Shown here in pieces: positions 52,145 to 60,639 of a DNA stretch of 64,000 nucleotides; positions within the stretch are counted from its first letter, which is position 1, and the number at the start of each line of letters is the position of its first letter. The notes under the pieces were generated by a model. That model was not told the DNA's origin and made no database searches. It saw nothing but the letters and a program-made list of their open reading frames with translations. The translations under genes were made by a program, and so were the position numbers. The DNA lies in NCBI RefSeq assembly GCF_900119165.1, contig NZ_FPJG01000006.1, positions 310,001 through 374,000 of the forward strand, read 5' to 3'. The DNA is from Amycolatopsis australiensis (GTDB lineage Bacteria; Actinomycetota; Actinomycetes; Mycobacteriales; Pseudonocardiaceae).

Positions 52145-52220
52145 TCGACGGCGAACCCGGGCGTGACCATGCCCGTTCGGCGCGGCCCGAACCAGCCCCT
52201 CGACGGCGAACCCGGGCGTG
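52145..52220. repeat. 21-bp direct repeat, 55 bp apart
   Basis: TCGACGGCGAACCCGGGCGTG occurs exactly at 52145-52165 and 52200-52220. The 55-bp spacing is close to the tandem array period to its left and may be its continuation. It lies just upstream of the 51-aa gene's 3' end. Confidence 0.85.
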
Positions 52221-52241
52221 GCCCGCCCGGGTCCGGCCGGC

Positions 52242-52397
52242 TCAGTCCTCGTCCGGCTTCGCGTGGTCCGGCTTGCCGGGGTTCGGGTCACGCGAGAGGT
52301 CGATGAGCGGGTGCACGCCCGCCCCCTCCGGGGCCGCGTGGCTGCCCGTCGACTTCGGCTCTTCCGTGGGCCGCTCGGCCCCTTCGCTGCTGGTCAT
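52242..52397 (-). CDS. Small 51-aa protein of unknown function
   Basis: A short gene with ATG at 52397 and GAGGAG 6 nt before it; stop TGA at 52242. Third codon positions are nearly all G or C, as in the neighbours, so it looks genuinely coding. The product is hydrophilic and Glu/Pro/Lys-rich (MTSSEGAERPTEEPKS..., ending KPDHAKPDED), with one short less polar part (VHPLIDLSRDP). No family recognised. It lies alone between the repeat region and the divergent YbaB-like operon. Confidence 0.7.
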   Translation of the reverse strand: MTSSEGAERPTEEPKSTGSHAAPEGAGVHPLIDLSRDPNPGKPDHAKPDED

Positions 52398-52553
52398 CAC
52401 GCACTCCTCGCGTTCTTCCCCTGCTTCCCCTTGCGGCCGGAAACCTACCCATTACCCGGTCGGGTGATGCAGTGGGATCGGATCCGGCGTTCCGTGCGTC
52501 ACACTGTCGCCGAGGGGCCACGACGAGTGGCGGGACGGGGAAGGGATCACGAC

Positions 52554-53111
52554 ATGTCGGCCGAGTTCGACCAGCTGGTGACCGAGTTCGAACGGTTCCA
52601 GGCGAGCATCCGGAACGTCGACGACCGGTTCGCCGGTGTCGGGGCGATGCGCCAGGAGCTGACCGAGCTGCGGGCGAGCGCGTCCTCGCCGGACGGGGGC
52701 GTGACCGTCGTCACCGGGCCCGGCGGTGCGGTCCTCGACGTCAAGTTCACCGACGCGGCCCTCGCGAAGGGCCCGCAGGCGCTCTCGGCGACGCTGCTGA
52801 CCACCCTGCGCGAGGCCGTCGGCGAGGCCGCGCGGCGGCAGGCGGTGATCGTCCAGGAGCACATGGGCGACGGTCTCGGCCTCGTCGACCAGGTCCTCGA
52901 GACCCAGGCCGTGGCGTTCGGAACCAGCGTCGAGGAACTGCGGTCGAAGCTGGCGGAAGCACCGGCGAGCCCGGCGCCACCGGCCGAGGACTTCTCCGAG
53001 GAGCGGGTGCTGCGCCAGTCCGACGCGCCACCACCACCGCAGGCGCCGCCCGCGGGCGGCGGGTCCGCCGGCGACCGCTTCCTCCGGAACCTGTTCGACG
53101 AGGAGGACTGA
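52554..53111 (+). CDS. YbaB/EbfC-family protein, EspL-like
   Basis: A 185-aa protein. Residues ~1-130 match the YbaB/EbfC fold: an N-terminal helix, then VTVVTGPGGAVLDVKFTDAAL and a long C-terminal helix (LSATLLTTLREAVGEAARRQAVIVQEHM). An Ala/Pro-rich linker and FLRNLFDEED end it. YbaB proteins bind DNA, but EspL of the ESX-1 locus has the same fold and supports substrate stability. Because two secretion-type proteins follow in the same operon, a substrate-chaperone role is the better guess. ATG at 52554 with AAGGGA upstream. Confidence 0.85.
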   Translation: MSAEFDQLVTEFERFQASIRNVDDRFAGVGAMRQELTELRASASSPDGGVTVVTGPGGAVLDVKFTDAALAKGPQALSATLLTTLREAVGEAARRQAVIVQEHMGDGLGLVDQVLETQAVAFGTSVEELRSKLAEAPASPAPPAEDFSEERVLRQSDAPPPPQAPPAGGGSAGDRFLRNLFDEED

Positions 53112-53458
53112 TGCCCGACGGAGCCGGCGGCTACCGCGTCCAGGTGGACGCCCTGCGCGCCTACGTCGGCGACCTGGCCGCGTACCGGGACCAGGGCGCC
53201 AAGATCACCCGAAAGGTGGGTCAGTCCGACGTCGGCGACAAGTCGTGGGGCGTCGTCGGCCTCTTCACCAAGCAGGGGTACGACGAGACCCTGCGGGAGC
53301 TGCAGGACCTGCTGCGGTCGATGGCCGACGGCCTGACCTCCGCGCAGGAGAAGTTCACCGACGCGGCCAACGTCTACCAAGGCACCGAAGACGACCACAA
53401 GACGTTCTTCGGCCAGGTCGAGGTCCTCCTCGACGGGCCGGGCAAGCCGAAGCACTGA
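53111..53458 (+). CDS. EspC-like T7SS target protein
   Basis: A 115-aa helical protein (DALRAYVGDLAAYRDQGAKITRK..., LRSMADGLTSAQEKFTDAANVYQGTEDD), with a C-terminal YxxxE/D-like export pattern (YQGTEDD). Its start overlaps the previous stop by one base (TGATG). Same general type as the proteins at 2524-2835 and 22209-22544. Function by pattern. Confidence 0.75.
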   Translation: MPDGAGGYRVQVDALRAYVGDLAAYRDQGAKITRKVGQSDVGDKSWGVVGLFTKQGYDETLRELQDLLRSMADGLTSAQEKFTDAANVYQGTEDDHKTFFGQVEVLLDGPGKPKH

Positions 53459-53468
53459 GGGGGCGGCC

Positions 53469-54707
53469 ATGGCCGGAGTGGAAGACGTCGCGAGCGGCAT
53501 CACCGTCAAGTCCGACGCCCCGGACACGATGGGCAACGCGATCAAGGCGACCCCGTTCGTGGGCGGCGCGGTGACCGTCGGCAAGGACGCCGTCTCGGTG
53601 GTCAAGGCGGTGACCGCGCCGCACCCGGACGGCGCCGACATCACCCTGGGCCTCGGCACGATCGCCACCGACACCGCGAGCTTCATCCAGTCGAGCTCCA
53701 GCACGATCACCGACATCGCCACCGACCCGCTCGGCTGGCTGGTCGGGCAGGGGCTGAACTTCCTGATCAGCGTGGTCCAGCCGGTGCAGGACGCGATCCA
53801 CTTCGTCAGCGGTGACGGCCCGGCGCTCGGCGTGGCGGCGGAGAACTTCGGCGCCATCGCGACCGGCCTGGACCAGCTGTCCAAGAACTTCGCCCAGGTG
53901 GCCGACGAACGCCTGAAGGACTGGCACGGCGACGCGGCCGACGCGGCCAGGACGTCGCTCGGGGAGTTCGCGCACGGCATCGGCGGCGTGGCGGGCAAGT
54001 CCGGCGACCTCGCGCAGATGCTGCAGCTGAACAGCATGCTGATGAGCTTCATCGAGGAGCTGATCAAGGCCATCCTCACCGAGTTCATCACCTGGCTGAT
54101 CATGCTGTGGGTGCCGGCGCTGGCGGCCGCGGTGCCGACGTGCGGCGCCTCGACGGCGGCGGCGGGCGCGGCCACCGAAGGCGAAGCCGTCGCGACGACC
54201 GCGCGGACCACGCAGAAGGTGTCGAAGCTGCGGGAGATCCTGCAGAAGGTCCTCGACTGGCTGAAGCAGCTCAAGGACAAGCTGGCCGCGACGAAGCTCG
54301 GCAAGGCGCTGACCGAAGGAAAGACGGCGAAAAAGCTGACGGAGATCGCCGAGAAGAACGAAGGCAAGACGCTGCTCGAGAAGACCATGGGCGAGGACGG
54401 CATGCTCGGCAAGCGCTGGGCGAAGGCGTGGGAGAACCCGGTCGAGGACGCGGCGGGCAACATCCAGTACAAGCCGACCATCCTGAAGACCGGCGCCACG
54501 GAGGCGCTGAAGAAGGGTGGCGAGGCGGCGGTCAAGGGCGTCCTCGGCTTCAACCCGGCCAACCCCGGCGACAACCCGGCCAAGACGGTGAACGACCACC
54601 TCGGCAAGCTGAACAGCCACGTCAAGAACGCCAAGAAGGCGAGCGGCTACGGCGAAACCGGCGAAGACCAGCCGGACGAGCAGACCCGCTCGGAGCTGGA
54701 CTTCTGA
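53469..54707 (+). CDS. Large WXG-like T7SS substrate candidate
   Basis: A 412-aa protein. Residues ~60-200 are helical and include DWHGDAADAAR, a W-x-G turn as in WXG100 proteins, with hydrophobic stretches around it (FITWLIMLWVPALAAAVP). A Lys-rich amphipathic part and a polar C-terminus follow (EDQPDEQTRSELDF). I see no known toxin or enzyme domain. It sits 10 bp after the EspC-like gene with GAGGGGG before its ATG. Probably the partner substrate of this operon. Confidence 0.8.
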   Translation: MAGVEDVASGITVKSDAPDTMGNAIKATPFVGGAVTVGKDAVSVVKAVTAPHPDGADITLGLGTIATDTASFIQSSSSTITDIATDPLGWLVGQGLNFLISVVQPVQDAIHFVSGDGPALGVAAENFGAIATGLDQLSKNFAQVADERLKDWHGDAADAARTSLGEFAHGIGGVAGKSGDLAQMLQLNSMLMSFIEELIKAILTEFITWLIMLWVPALAAAVPTCGASTAAAGAATEGEAVATTARTTQKVSKLREILQKVLDWLKQLKDKLAATKLGKALTEGKTAKKLTEIAEKNEGKTLLEKTMGEDGMLGKRWAKAWENPVEDAAGNIQYKPTILKTGATEALKKGGEAAVKGVLGFNPANPGDNPAKTVNDHLGKLNSHVKNAKKASGYGETGEDQPDEQTRSELDF

Positions 54708-54709
54708 CG

Positions 54710-55339
54710 ATGCAGACGGTGCTGGTCGTCGCTGTCCTGGTGGTCGTGGCCGCGGTGGCCGCGGCGATCTGGTGGCGCTCGAACACGAAGTTCGTCGAGA
54801 GCCGCGAAGAGCACTGGTTCAAGGCGTTCGCGGCCGAGCGGGGCGGGACGTTCCACAGCGGCGTCGGCGCGGGGCCGGCGCCGACGTTCGGGGTGACCCA
54901 CCCGTCGGGCCGTCCGCTGGCGGGTAGCGCGCGCACGGCATGGGTGGAGTTCCGCCACCGCGACCACTCGGTGATCGCGATCGACGCGCAGGAGCCCTAC
55001 CGGCACTTCGACGGCCACACGCAGTTCCGCGACATCCACGTCACGCAGGTCGCCGTGCCGCCGTGCCCGGAGCTGCGGATCGTGCCGGGCAAAGCGCTGT
55101 CGATCCCCACCCTGCCGCCGGACTCGCCGCTCGAGGCCGCGCTGGCCCACTGGCTGGCGGCGAACCCACGGTTCGCGCAGCGTCCCGTGGTCGTCGAGCA
55201 CGGGTCCGCCCGGACCTGGGGGCCCGGCTGCGCGACACGGCAGAACATCGTCGCCGACGCCGACTACCTCGTCGACCTCGCCGGACAGCTGCCCGCCGCG
55301 CTGTGGGGCGTCAGCGGCGCCGCGCCGTCAGGTGAGTGA
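54710..55339 (+). CDS. Membrane-anchored protein of unknown function
   Basis: A 209-aa protein with an N-terminal membrane helix (VLVVAVLVVVAAVAAAIWW) then a domain with FRHRDHSVIAIDAQEP, HFDGHTQFRDIHVTQV and FAQRPVVVEHGSARTWGPG, predicted alpha/beta. ATG 2 bp after the previous stop. Family not recognised; 3' end overlaps the next gene convergently. Confidence 0.7.
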   Translation: MQTVLVVAVLVVVAAVAAAIWWRSNTKFVESREEHWFKAFAAERGGTFHSGVGAGPAPTFGVTHPSGRPLAGSARTAWVEFRHRDHSVIAIDAQEPYRHFDGHTQFRDIHVTQVAVPPCPELRIVPGKALSIPTLPPDSPLEAALAHWLAANPRFAQRPVVVEHGSARTWGPGCATRQNIVADADYLVDLAGQLPAALWGVSGAAPSGE

Positions 55340-55535
55340 GCCCGGCCGACAGCGCGAACACCAGCCCCAGTCCCACCACGTACGGGCCCGCCAGCAGGGC
55401 GAATCCCGCGCCGACGTTGGCGTCGGGCTCGTCGGATCTGGCCTGGAAGCCGATCGCCCCCACCGACAGCAGGATCGCCCCCACCGTGATCAGCAGGACG
55501 GCCACCACCGCGAGGCGCTTCGTGACAGTCGTCAT
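55311..55535 (-). CDS. Small two-helix membrane protein
   Basis: A 74-aa protein with two hydrophobic helices (LAVVAVLLITVGAILLSVGAI, FALLAGPYVVGLGLVFAL). The ATG at 55535 is close behind a GGGGA, a poor spacing. Its 3' end overlaps the preceding plus-strand gene by 29 bp. Confidence 0.65.
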   Translation of the reverse strand: MTTVTKRLAVVAVLLITVGAILLSVGAIGFQARSDEPDANVGAGFALLAGPYVVGLGLVFALSAGLTHLTARRR

Positions 55536-55593
55536 TTCCCCATGGTGCCCGGGGCCGGCCGAATTCGCTGGACAGCGTCCCCAGGATGAGGGC

Positions 55594-56073
55594 GTGGAAT
55601 GGACCATCACCGAACTGCCCGTCGACCACCCGGACGCCGTCGCGATCATGCGCGAGTACATGGCCGAAGTCGCTTCGCGCTATTTCGGGCGTCCGGTCAC
55701 CGAAGCGGAGATCACGCACTACGTGGCCGAGGAGCCCGGGACCGACCTGGTGCCGCCCACCGGGGCGTTCCTGCTCGGGCGGCGCGGCGGAGAGCTCGCG
55801 GGCTGCGCCGGGACGCGGGTCGTCGCGCCGGGGGTCACCGAGCTGACGAAGGTCTTCGTCAGGCCGGCCCACCGCGGCACCGGCGGCGGTCCCGCGCTGG
55901 TGGCGGCCGCCGAGGACGCGGCGCGCCGGCTCGGCTCGCGCCTCATGCGGCTCGACACGCGCCACGACCTCGTCGAGGCCCGCGCGCTCTACGCCAAGAC
56001 CGGGTACGCCGAGGTCGAGCCGTTCAACGACGAGCAGTTCGCCGAGCACTGGTTCGCGAAGGCGCTCAACTGA
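55594..56073 (+). CDS. GNAT-family N-acetyltransferase
   Basis: A 159-aa protein. Motif A is ELTKVFVRPAHRGTGGGPALVAAAEDAARRLGSRLMRLDT (acetyl-CoA binding R/Q-x-x-G-x-G/A form). C-terminal GYAEVEPFNDEQFAEHWFAKAL matches small GNATs. Substrate unknown. GTG start with AGGATGAGGG upstream. Confidence 0.9.
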   Translation: MEWTITELPVDHPDAVAIMREYMAEVASRYFGRPVTEAEITHYVAEEPGTDLVPPTGAFLLGRRGGELAGCAGTRVVAPGVTELTKVFVRPAHRGTGGGPALVAAAEDAARRLGSRLMRLDTRHDLVEARALYAKTGYAEVEPFNDEQFAEHWFAKALN

Positions 56074-56524
56074 CGCAGGCGGCGACCTCGCCGGCCGCGG
56101 ACCGGTGCGCCGACACCACCCGGCCGCCGACCGAGACGCGGCATTCGACCGCGCCGCTGCCCTGGCCGAGCAGCTGGACCGAGCCCGGCGACGGCCACGT
56201 GAGCTCCTTCCGCCACGGCAGCGTGACGTTCAGCTCCTGGTGGACCAGGCCCTGCCCGCTCGTGTCGTAGACGACCGTCGCCGTGCCGGTGCCGGTCAGC
56301 TCGTACGTCACCTGGTAGCCGGCCGGGGCCGGCGGGGTCGACGTGTACGTCGCCGTCGCCATGATCGTGCGCGGCGGGACCGACGACAGCGACGGCTCCC
56401 CCACCACCGCGACCGGCGGCGGGGGCACGGGTGAGCCGTCGTCGCCGAGGACGAAGATGCCGGCGGTCACCGCGGCGATCGCGATCACCGCGATGGCGAG
56501 CCTGCCGGCGAGTTGCCGGTTCAT
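56066..56524 (-). CDS. MmpS-like membrane protein
   Basis: A 152-aa protein with an N-terminal helix (LAIAVIAIAAVTAGIFVLG) and an outside beta-rich domain (VTYELTGTGTATVVYDTSGQ, LPWRKELTWPSPGSVQLLGQGSGAVECRVSVGG, final C-V) resembling MmpS proteins of mycobacteria; the Cys pair is typical. MmpS proteins assist MmpL exporters, but no mmpL is near. 52 bp after the small secreted gene upstream on this strand. Its end overlaps the GNAT gene by 8 bp. Confidence 0.75.
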   Translation of the reverse strand: MNRQLAGRLAIAVIAIAAVTAGIFVLGDDGSPVPPPPVAVVGEPSLSSVPPRTIMATATYTSTPPAPAGYQVTYELTGTGTATVVYDTSGQGLVHQELNVTLPWRKELTWPSPGSVQLLGQGSGAVECRVSVGGRVVSAHRSAAGEVAACVS

Positions 56525-56576
56525 GGGGACTCCCCGGGGAAAGCGGCGGCCCCTCGCGCGAGGGGCCGCCGTCGGG

Positions 56577-56807
56577 TCAGAAGGAGGGCAGGATCTTGCC
56601 CGGCACGCCGTTGATCGACTGGATCAGGCCGAGCACCGGGACGCCGAGCGGGGCGAACGTCCAGATGTTGTTCAGGCCGCTGGTGTCCGGCTCGTCGACC
56701 ACGACGACACCGGGCGCCTCGGCGGCCAGCGCCGGCGCCGCCGCGCCGAAGAGGGCCGCTCCGGCGAGGACCGCGGCACCGGCCGCGCGGGCGAGGTTCT
56801 TCTTCAT
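56577..56807 (-). CDS. Small secreted protein A
   Basis: A 76-aa protein with a typical signal peptide (KKNLARAAGAAVLAGAALFGAAAPALA|AEAP). The ~45-residue mature part has the phrase LNNIWTFAPLGVPVLGLIQSINGVPGKILP and no Cys. Related in pattern to the next gene. Unknown function. Confidence 0.8.
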   Translation of the reverse strand: MKKNLARAAGAAVLAGAALFGAAAPALAAEAPGVVVVDEPDTSGLNNIWTFAPLGVPVLGLIQSINGVPGKILPSF

Positions 56808-56833
56808 GGTTCGCTCCTTGTCGGTTCGACGGT

Positions 56834-57040
56834 TCAGGAAACAGCGGTGACGAGGCCGAAGAGCGGCGCGAGCAGGTCGACCGGCTGGCCGAGCGGGCCG
56901 AGCACGCTGCCGAGGTCGACGCCGGGGACGAGCCAGACCGAGCCGTCGGTCGGGGCCGCACTGGCGACTCCGCAGGCCAGGCCGGTGAACGCCGTCGCCG
57001 CGGCGAGCGGGAGCAGCACGCGGGCAGCAAGACGCTTCAT
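56834..57040 (-). CDS. Small secreted protein B
   Basis: A 68-aa protein with a signal peptide (MKRLAARVLLPLAAATAFTGLACGVASA|APT) and a short Leu/Gly/Pro-rich end (VPGVDLGSVLGPLGQPVDLLAPLFGLV). AAAGGAAA lies 6 nt before the ATG at 57040. Shares PLG/VP-type phrases with protein A. 25 bp after the large membrane gene. Confidence 0.8.
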   Translation of the reverse strand: MKRLAARVLLPLAAATAFTGLACGVASAAPTDGSVWLVPGVDLGSVLGPLGQPVDLLAPLFGLVTAVS

Positions 57041-57065
57041 GGATTTTCCTTTCTTCACAAGGGTT

Positions 57066-58778
57066 TCAGCGGAGAACCGACGTGATCGGCACGATGGTTC
57101 CGTCGGGCACCCACTGGCCCGCGTAGTCGCGGTCCATCACCATTCCGGTGGCGTGGGGTTCGGTGGGGTACATCGGCATGGCGTTGACCTGGGCGGCGGC
57201 GAAGATCTGCACGTCACCCGCCGGGTGGCCGGCGCCGAGCCAGTTCCGGAAGCCGCCCACCGTCGGGCTTTCGCCGCCGAAGCGGTCGCCGACCGCGACG
57301 GCGTACCCGACCGCCGTGGCTTCCCGGGGGTCGAACCGCAGCGGCAGCGACGCGCTCGCCACCGCGTTGACGATCGGCCCGTTCAGCAGCCACGGCGCCA
57401 GGTAGAGCCCGTACTGGTGGGTGGGCTGCAGGCGCTGCAGCTCCGCGGCCCGCGTCATCGCCGTGTACCCGGCGGCCCAGCCGGCGACGACGACGAGCGC
57501 GGTGTCGGGCCCGGCGTCCGGCCGCACGGCCAAGCCGGCACGCGCCGCGGTGTCGCGTACCAGTTTCGCCGCCGCGACACCCCGCGGTGAGCCGTCCCCG
57601 ACGAGCGTGATGCCGGACGGCTTCCGCTCGCCGAGGAACTCCACGAGCTTCACCAGCGCGCCGGCGTCCTCCGGCGTCAGCGCGTCGGACGGGCACGACG
57701 TCAGCACGTCGGCCCGGCCCGCGACGAGCCCGCCGAGGGCCGCCGACGCGCATTCCGGCGCGTCGGCGTCGGTGATCGGCGGACCCGGTGCGTCGCCGGC
57801 GTCGACCTCGACGACCGTCGTCGTGTCACCGCGGCGGATTTCCAGGTCGCTGCGCCCCGGCGGCAGCTCGACGTCGGCCCACGTGCCCTCGGCGCCCGGC
57901 CGCGCGACGGCCTTGGTGACGATCCCGCCGCGGACGCCGGCGGCGAGGTCGCCGCCCGCGCTCGCCGGGAAGTGGACGACGTTGTGGCCCGGCCGTTGCG
58001 GGCTGACCAGCACGGGAAAGCCCGGCCCGCCGGCCAGCAGCGGCACGCCCGGCACGGGCAGCGGCGGTGGCGCCGGGATGGCGCCGAGCGCGCTCCACGC
58101 GAGGAACCCGAGCGCGACGCCGATCGCGCCGAGCCGGTAGGCGCGGTCCCGCCGGACGGCGGCGAGCACGCTCACCGCGACCGGCAGGACCACCAGTGCC
58201 ACCACCACGACCCCGAAGACCGTCGTGTACAGCCGCCGGTCGAAGCCGAGCCCGGAGAGCCCGGACCGCACCGCGCCGGCCAGGACGAGCAGGCCGCCGA
58301 GGGTGATCGCGAGCGGGCCCGGCCGCCACCCGGACGACGGCGGCACGGCCGGTCCGAGCAGCGCGAAGCCGAACCACACCGCGGCCGCGGCGACGAACAC
58401 CGAGTCGAGCGCGAACTCGACGCCGGTGCCGCCGAGCGACGTCTCCAGGACGACCAGGGCCAGCAGCGCGACCGACGCCCAGCGCCCGGCCCGCGGCCAC
58501 CGCAGCAGCACGGGCACGGCCACCGCGAGGACGACGTGCACGGCGAGCGCGACGACGTTGACGTCGACCGCGAACGCCGACACCACGGCGAGCAGGGCCG
58601 AAAGCCCGCCGAGGCCGGACAGGACGAGCTTCCGCGTGCGTGGAAGCTCGCCCACCAGCGGGCGCAGCAGGCCGCCGCCGGCGAGGAACGCCGTCGGCAA
58701 CAGCATCGCCAGCCGCAGCAGCACCGCCAGCACGTCCACTGTGGACGAGCCGGTCACCGGGTCGTGGTGGTGGTCCAT
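57066..58778 (-). CDS. Polytopic membrane protein with a large C-terminal domain
   Basis: A 570-aa protein. Residues 1-~245 have about eight membrane helices after MDHHHDPVTG (three His), reminiscent of CopD-type copper proteins, but I cannot confirm it. The rest (~250-570) is a predicted outside domain with short Gly/Pro-rich segments (PLPVPGVPLLAGG, HNVVHFPASAGGD, FGGESPTVGGFRNWLGAGHP). Four bases after the propeller gene, so the pair is co-expressed. Unknown function. Confidence 0.75.
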   Translation of the reverse strand: MDHHHDPVTGSSTVDVLAVLLRLAMLLPTAFLAGGGLLRPLVGELPRTRKLVLSGLGGLSALLAVVSAFAVDVNVVALAVHVVLAVAVPVLLRWPRAGRWASVALLALVVLETSLGGTGVEFALDSVFVAAAAVWFGFALLGPAVPPSSGWRPGPLAITLGGLLVLAGAVRSGLSGLGFDRRLYTTVFGVVVVALVVLPVAVSVLAAVRRDRAYRLGAIGVALGFLAWSALGAIPAPPPLPVPGVPLLAGGPGFPVLVSPQRPGHNVVHFPASAGGDLAAGVRGGIVTKAVARPGAEGTWADVELPPGRSDLEIRRGDTTTVVEVDAGDAPGPPITDADAPECASAALGGLVAGRADVLTSCPSDALTPEDAGALVKLVEFLGERKPSGITLVGDGSPRGVAAAKLVRDTAARAGLAVRPDAGPDTALVVVAGWAAGYTAMTRAAELQRLQPTHQYGLYLAPWLLNGPIVNAVASASLPLRFDPREATAVGYAVAVGDRFGGESPTVGGFRNWLGAGHPAGDVQIFAAAQVNAMPMYPTEPHATGMVMDRDYAGQWVPDGTIVPITSVLR

Positions 58779-58782
58779 CGGC

Positions 58783-60639
58783 CTACCTGACGTCCGCGTC
58801 CGCGACCACGAACAGCTCGGAGTGCGGCTTGGCGTTGCCGAAGTCCCCGTGCGGCCACGACTTGCGGTTGAAGTTGATGCCGACCTGGCCGGTGAACTCG
58901 TCCCGGAAGTTCTGGTCGACCGACACCCTGCCGTCCGGCCCGAGGTTCAGCAGGTTGACCTTGTGGTCACCGTCCAAACCGGACCGCGCGACGAAGTAGT
59001 TCGACACCGCGAGGTGCTGCGGCGACGTGGTTTCGTGGTAGAGGCCGTCGTCGCCGAGCACGAAGTTGTCGTAGGCGCCCCAGTGCGGGCCCGCGCCCGG
59101 CGTGCCGGGGTTGATCGGGGCCGCGCCGACGACGGTCGGCAGGTCGCCGCCCCCGCCCTGCTGCGCCTTCGCCTTCGTGTCGATCCGGCCCTCGATGTCC
59201 TCGATCCGGTCGCCGGCGTTGACCAGCTTCTGGATGTCGAGCACGTAGACGCCGCCGGTCGTGCCGGGGTCGTCGGCCGACAGAGTGCCTTTCTGCCGCC
59301 CGACGATCGCGCGGTAGAGGTACTTGTCGTCCGGGCTGGTCTGGATCCAGCCGCCGTTGGAGCTGGCGCCGTTCGAGTCGTTGTTCGGGTAGATGGCCTT
59401 GTTGGCGGCGCCGTCGTCGAACACCTCGATCCAGTGCGGCTCGGCCGCCGTGATGTCCGGGGTGTAGAACACCGCGCCGCCCTGCATGGTCTGGGCGAAC
59501 GCGCCCTTGTGGCCCGGCAGGTTGGTCACCGTGGTCTCCATGACCGCGCGGCTCTCGGCGTGCAGCGGGTCGGCCGGGTCGGCGCGCGGGCCGTCCTGCA
59601 GGTACGACACCGACTTCAGCTTCGGGTGGTTGCGGTCGGAGATGTCCCAGGTCCGCACGGTCGGCCGGCGCAGGTACGGCGACGGCTGCTTCACCGGGTC
59701 GAGGATGATGTTGCGCGGCTCGGCGTAGTCGCTCGTGACGAGCGTGTTCAGGTCCTCGCGGGCCTGGATGCCGTGCGGGTTGGCGCAGGTCGGCGTGCCC
59801 AGCTGCGGCAGGTTGTCGCACAGCTTCCGGTTGTCGCCCTGCGGCGTCGCCGCGGGCGACTCCGAGAGCACCTGCGCGTTCTGTCCGAAGTGGACGACCT
59901 CGCCCGGGCTGCCCGCGAAGCCGTTGCCGATCTGGGTGGAACCGTCGGCGTAGGTGTGCGGGCCGGGCACGACCGGCCCGCCCATGTAGGTGCCGTACGC
60001 GGTGCCGTCCTTCAGCACCCAGTAGGCGTCCGGCACCGAGCCGCCGAGCGTGTTGGTCGGCAGGCTGACTCCCTTGAGCTTCAGCTGCGGCAACGCGCTG
60101 ACGTCGAACGCGTAGGTCGCGGCGGCGAACAGCGCGCCGGCGTAGATGGTGTCGCCCTTGTGCCACACGTACTGCATGTGGTGCGGCTCGTTCTCGACCA
60201 GCGGGCCGACGGTCGCGGTGTTGACGACCTTGCCGTACGTCGGCGAACCCTGCGTCGCGTCGATCACGGCGAGGAAGTCCGGGCCGGGCAACGCGTTCTT
60301 GATCTTGTTGAGGCCGCCGCCGAGCGTGCCCGGCAGGTTCTTGACGTCCTTGACGAGCGTGTCGGCGATGTTCTCGTCACCGGCCCAGACCAGCAGCCAC
60401 TTCTTCGGCGTGCCGCCCGCCGAGCGCGCTTCGGCGGCCAGGTCCTTGGTGACCAGGTGGTTCTGCACCCAGTACTGCTTGCCGTCGGACGCGGTCTTCG
60501 CGTCGGTGACGGTCTGGACGTCGGCGTAGGCGCCGGTGGCCGAACCGGTGTACGTGACCGCGCCGACGGCGAGGGCGAGCGCCGCGGCACCGGTCACCAC
60601 CTTTCGCCACCGGCCCGGACGCGACGGATGTGATCGCAT
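58783..60639 (-). CDS. Secreted propeller protein, SBP56/methanethiol oxidase-like
   Basis: A 618-aa protein with a signal peptide (VVTGAAALALAVGAVTYTGSATGAYA). Mature part has propeller-type repeats and His-containing phrases as in selenium-binding/methanethiol oxidase family: GPLVENEPHHMQYVW, CANPHGIQARED, TSDYAEPRNI, RTWDISDRNHPKLKSVSYLQDGPR. Those proteins use His/Cys sites for copper. Start at the ATG at 60639, AGGGAG close upstream. First gene of the operon with the membrane protein. Family call is tentative. Confidence 0.7.
   Translation of the reverse strand: MRSHPSRPGRWRKVVTGAAALALAVGAVTYTGSATGAYADVQTVTDAKTASDGKQYWVQNHLVTKDLAAEARSAGGTPKKWLLVWAGDENIADTLVKDVKNLPGTLGGGLNKIKNALPGPDFLAVIDATQGSPTYGKVVNTATVGPLVENEPHHMQYVWHKGDTIYAGALFAAATYAFDVSALPQLKLKGVSLPTNTLGGSVPDAYWVLKDGTAYGTYMGGPVVPGPHTYADGSTQIGNGFAGSPGEVVHFGQNAQVLSESPAATPQGDNRKLCDNLPQLGTPTCANPHGIQAREDLNTLVTSDYAEPRNIILDPVKQPSPYLRRPTVRTWDISDRNHPKLKSVSYLQDGPRADPADPLHAESRAVMETTVTNLPGHKGAFAQTMQGGAVFYTPDITAAEPHWIEVFDDGAANKAIYPNNDSNGASSNGGWIQTSPDDKYLYRAIVGRQKGTLSADDPGTTGGVYVLDIQKLVNAGDRIEDIEGRIDTKAKAQQGGGGDLPTVVGAAPINPGTPGAGPHWGAYDNFVLGDDGLYHETTSPQHLAVSNYFVARSGLDGDHKVNLLNLGPDGRVSVDQNFRDEFTGQVGINFNRKSWPHGDFGNAKPHSELFVVADADVR

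Larger units (their letters stand above)
51373..52241. other. Non-coding region upstream of the str operon
   Basis: An 869-bp stretch with no supported gene. It holds the str leader with the 17-nt motif (51422-51438), about 200 bp of unremarkable GC-rich sequence, a ~53-bp tandem array (51796-51988) and a pair of direct repeats (52145-52220). Promoters of rpsL are somewhere in the proximal part; none is clear. Confidence 0.75.

Noticed and set aside
51373..52241. tRNA or small RNA gene in the str upstream gap
   Set aside because: No cloverleaf or conserved loop sequence was seen by eye; a covariance search is needed to exclude it fully.
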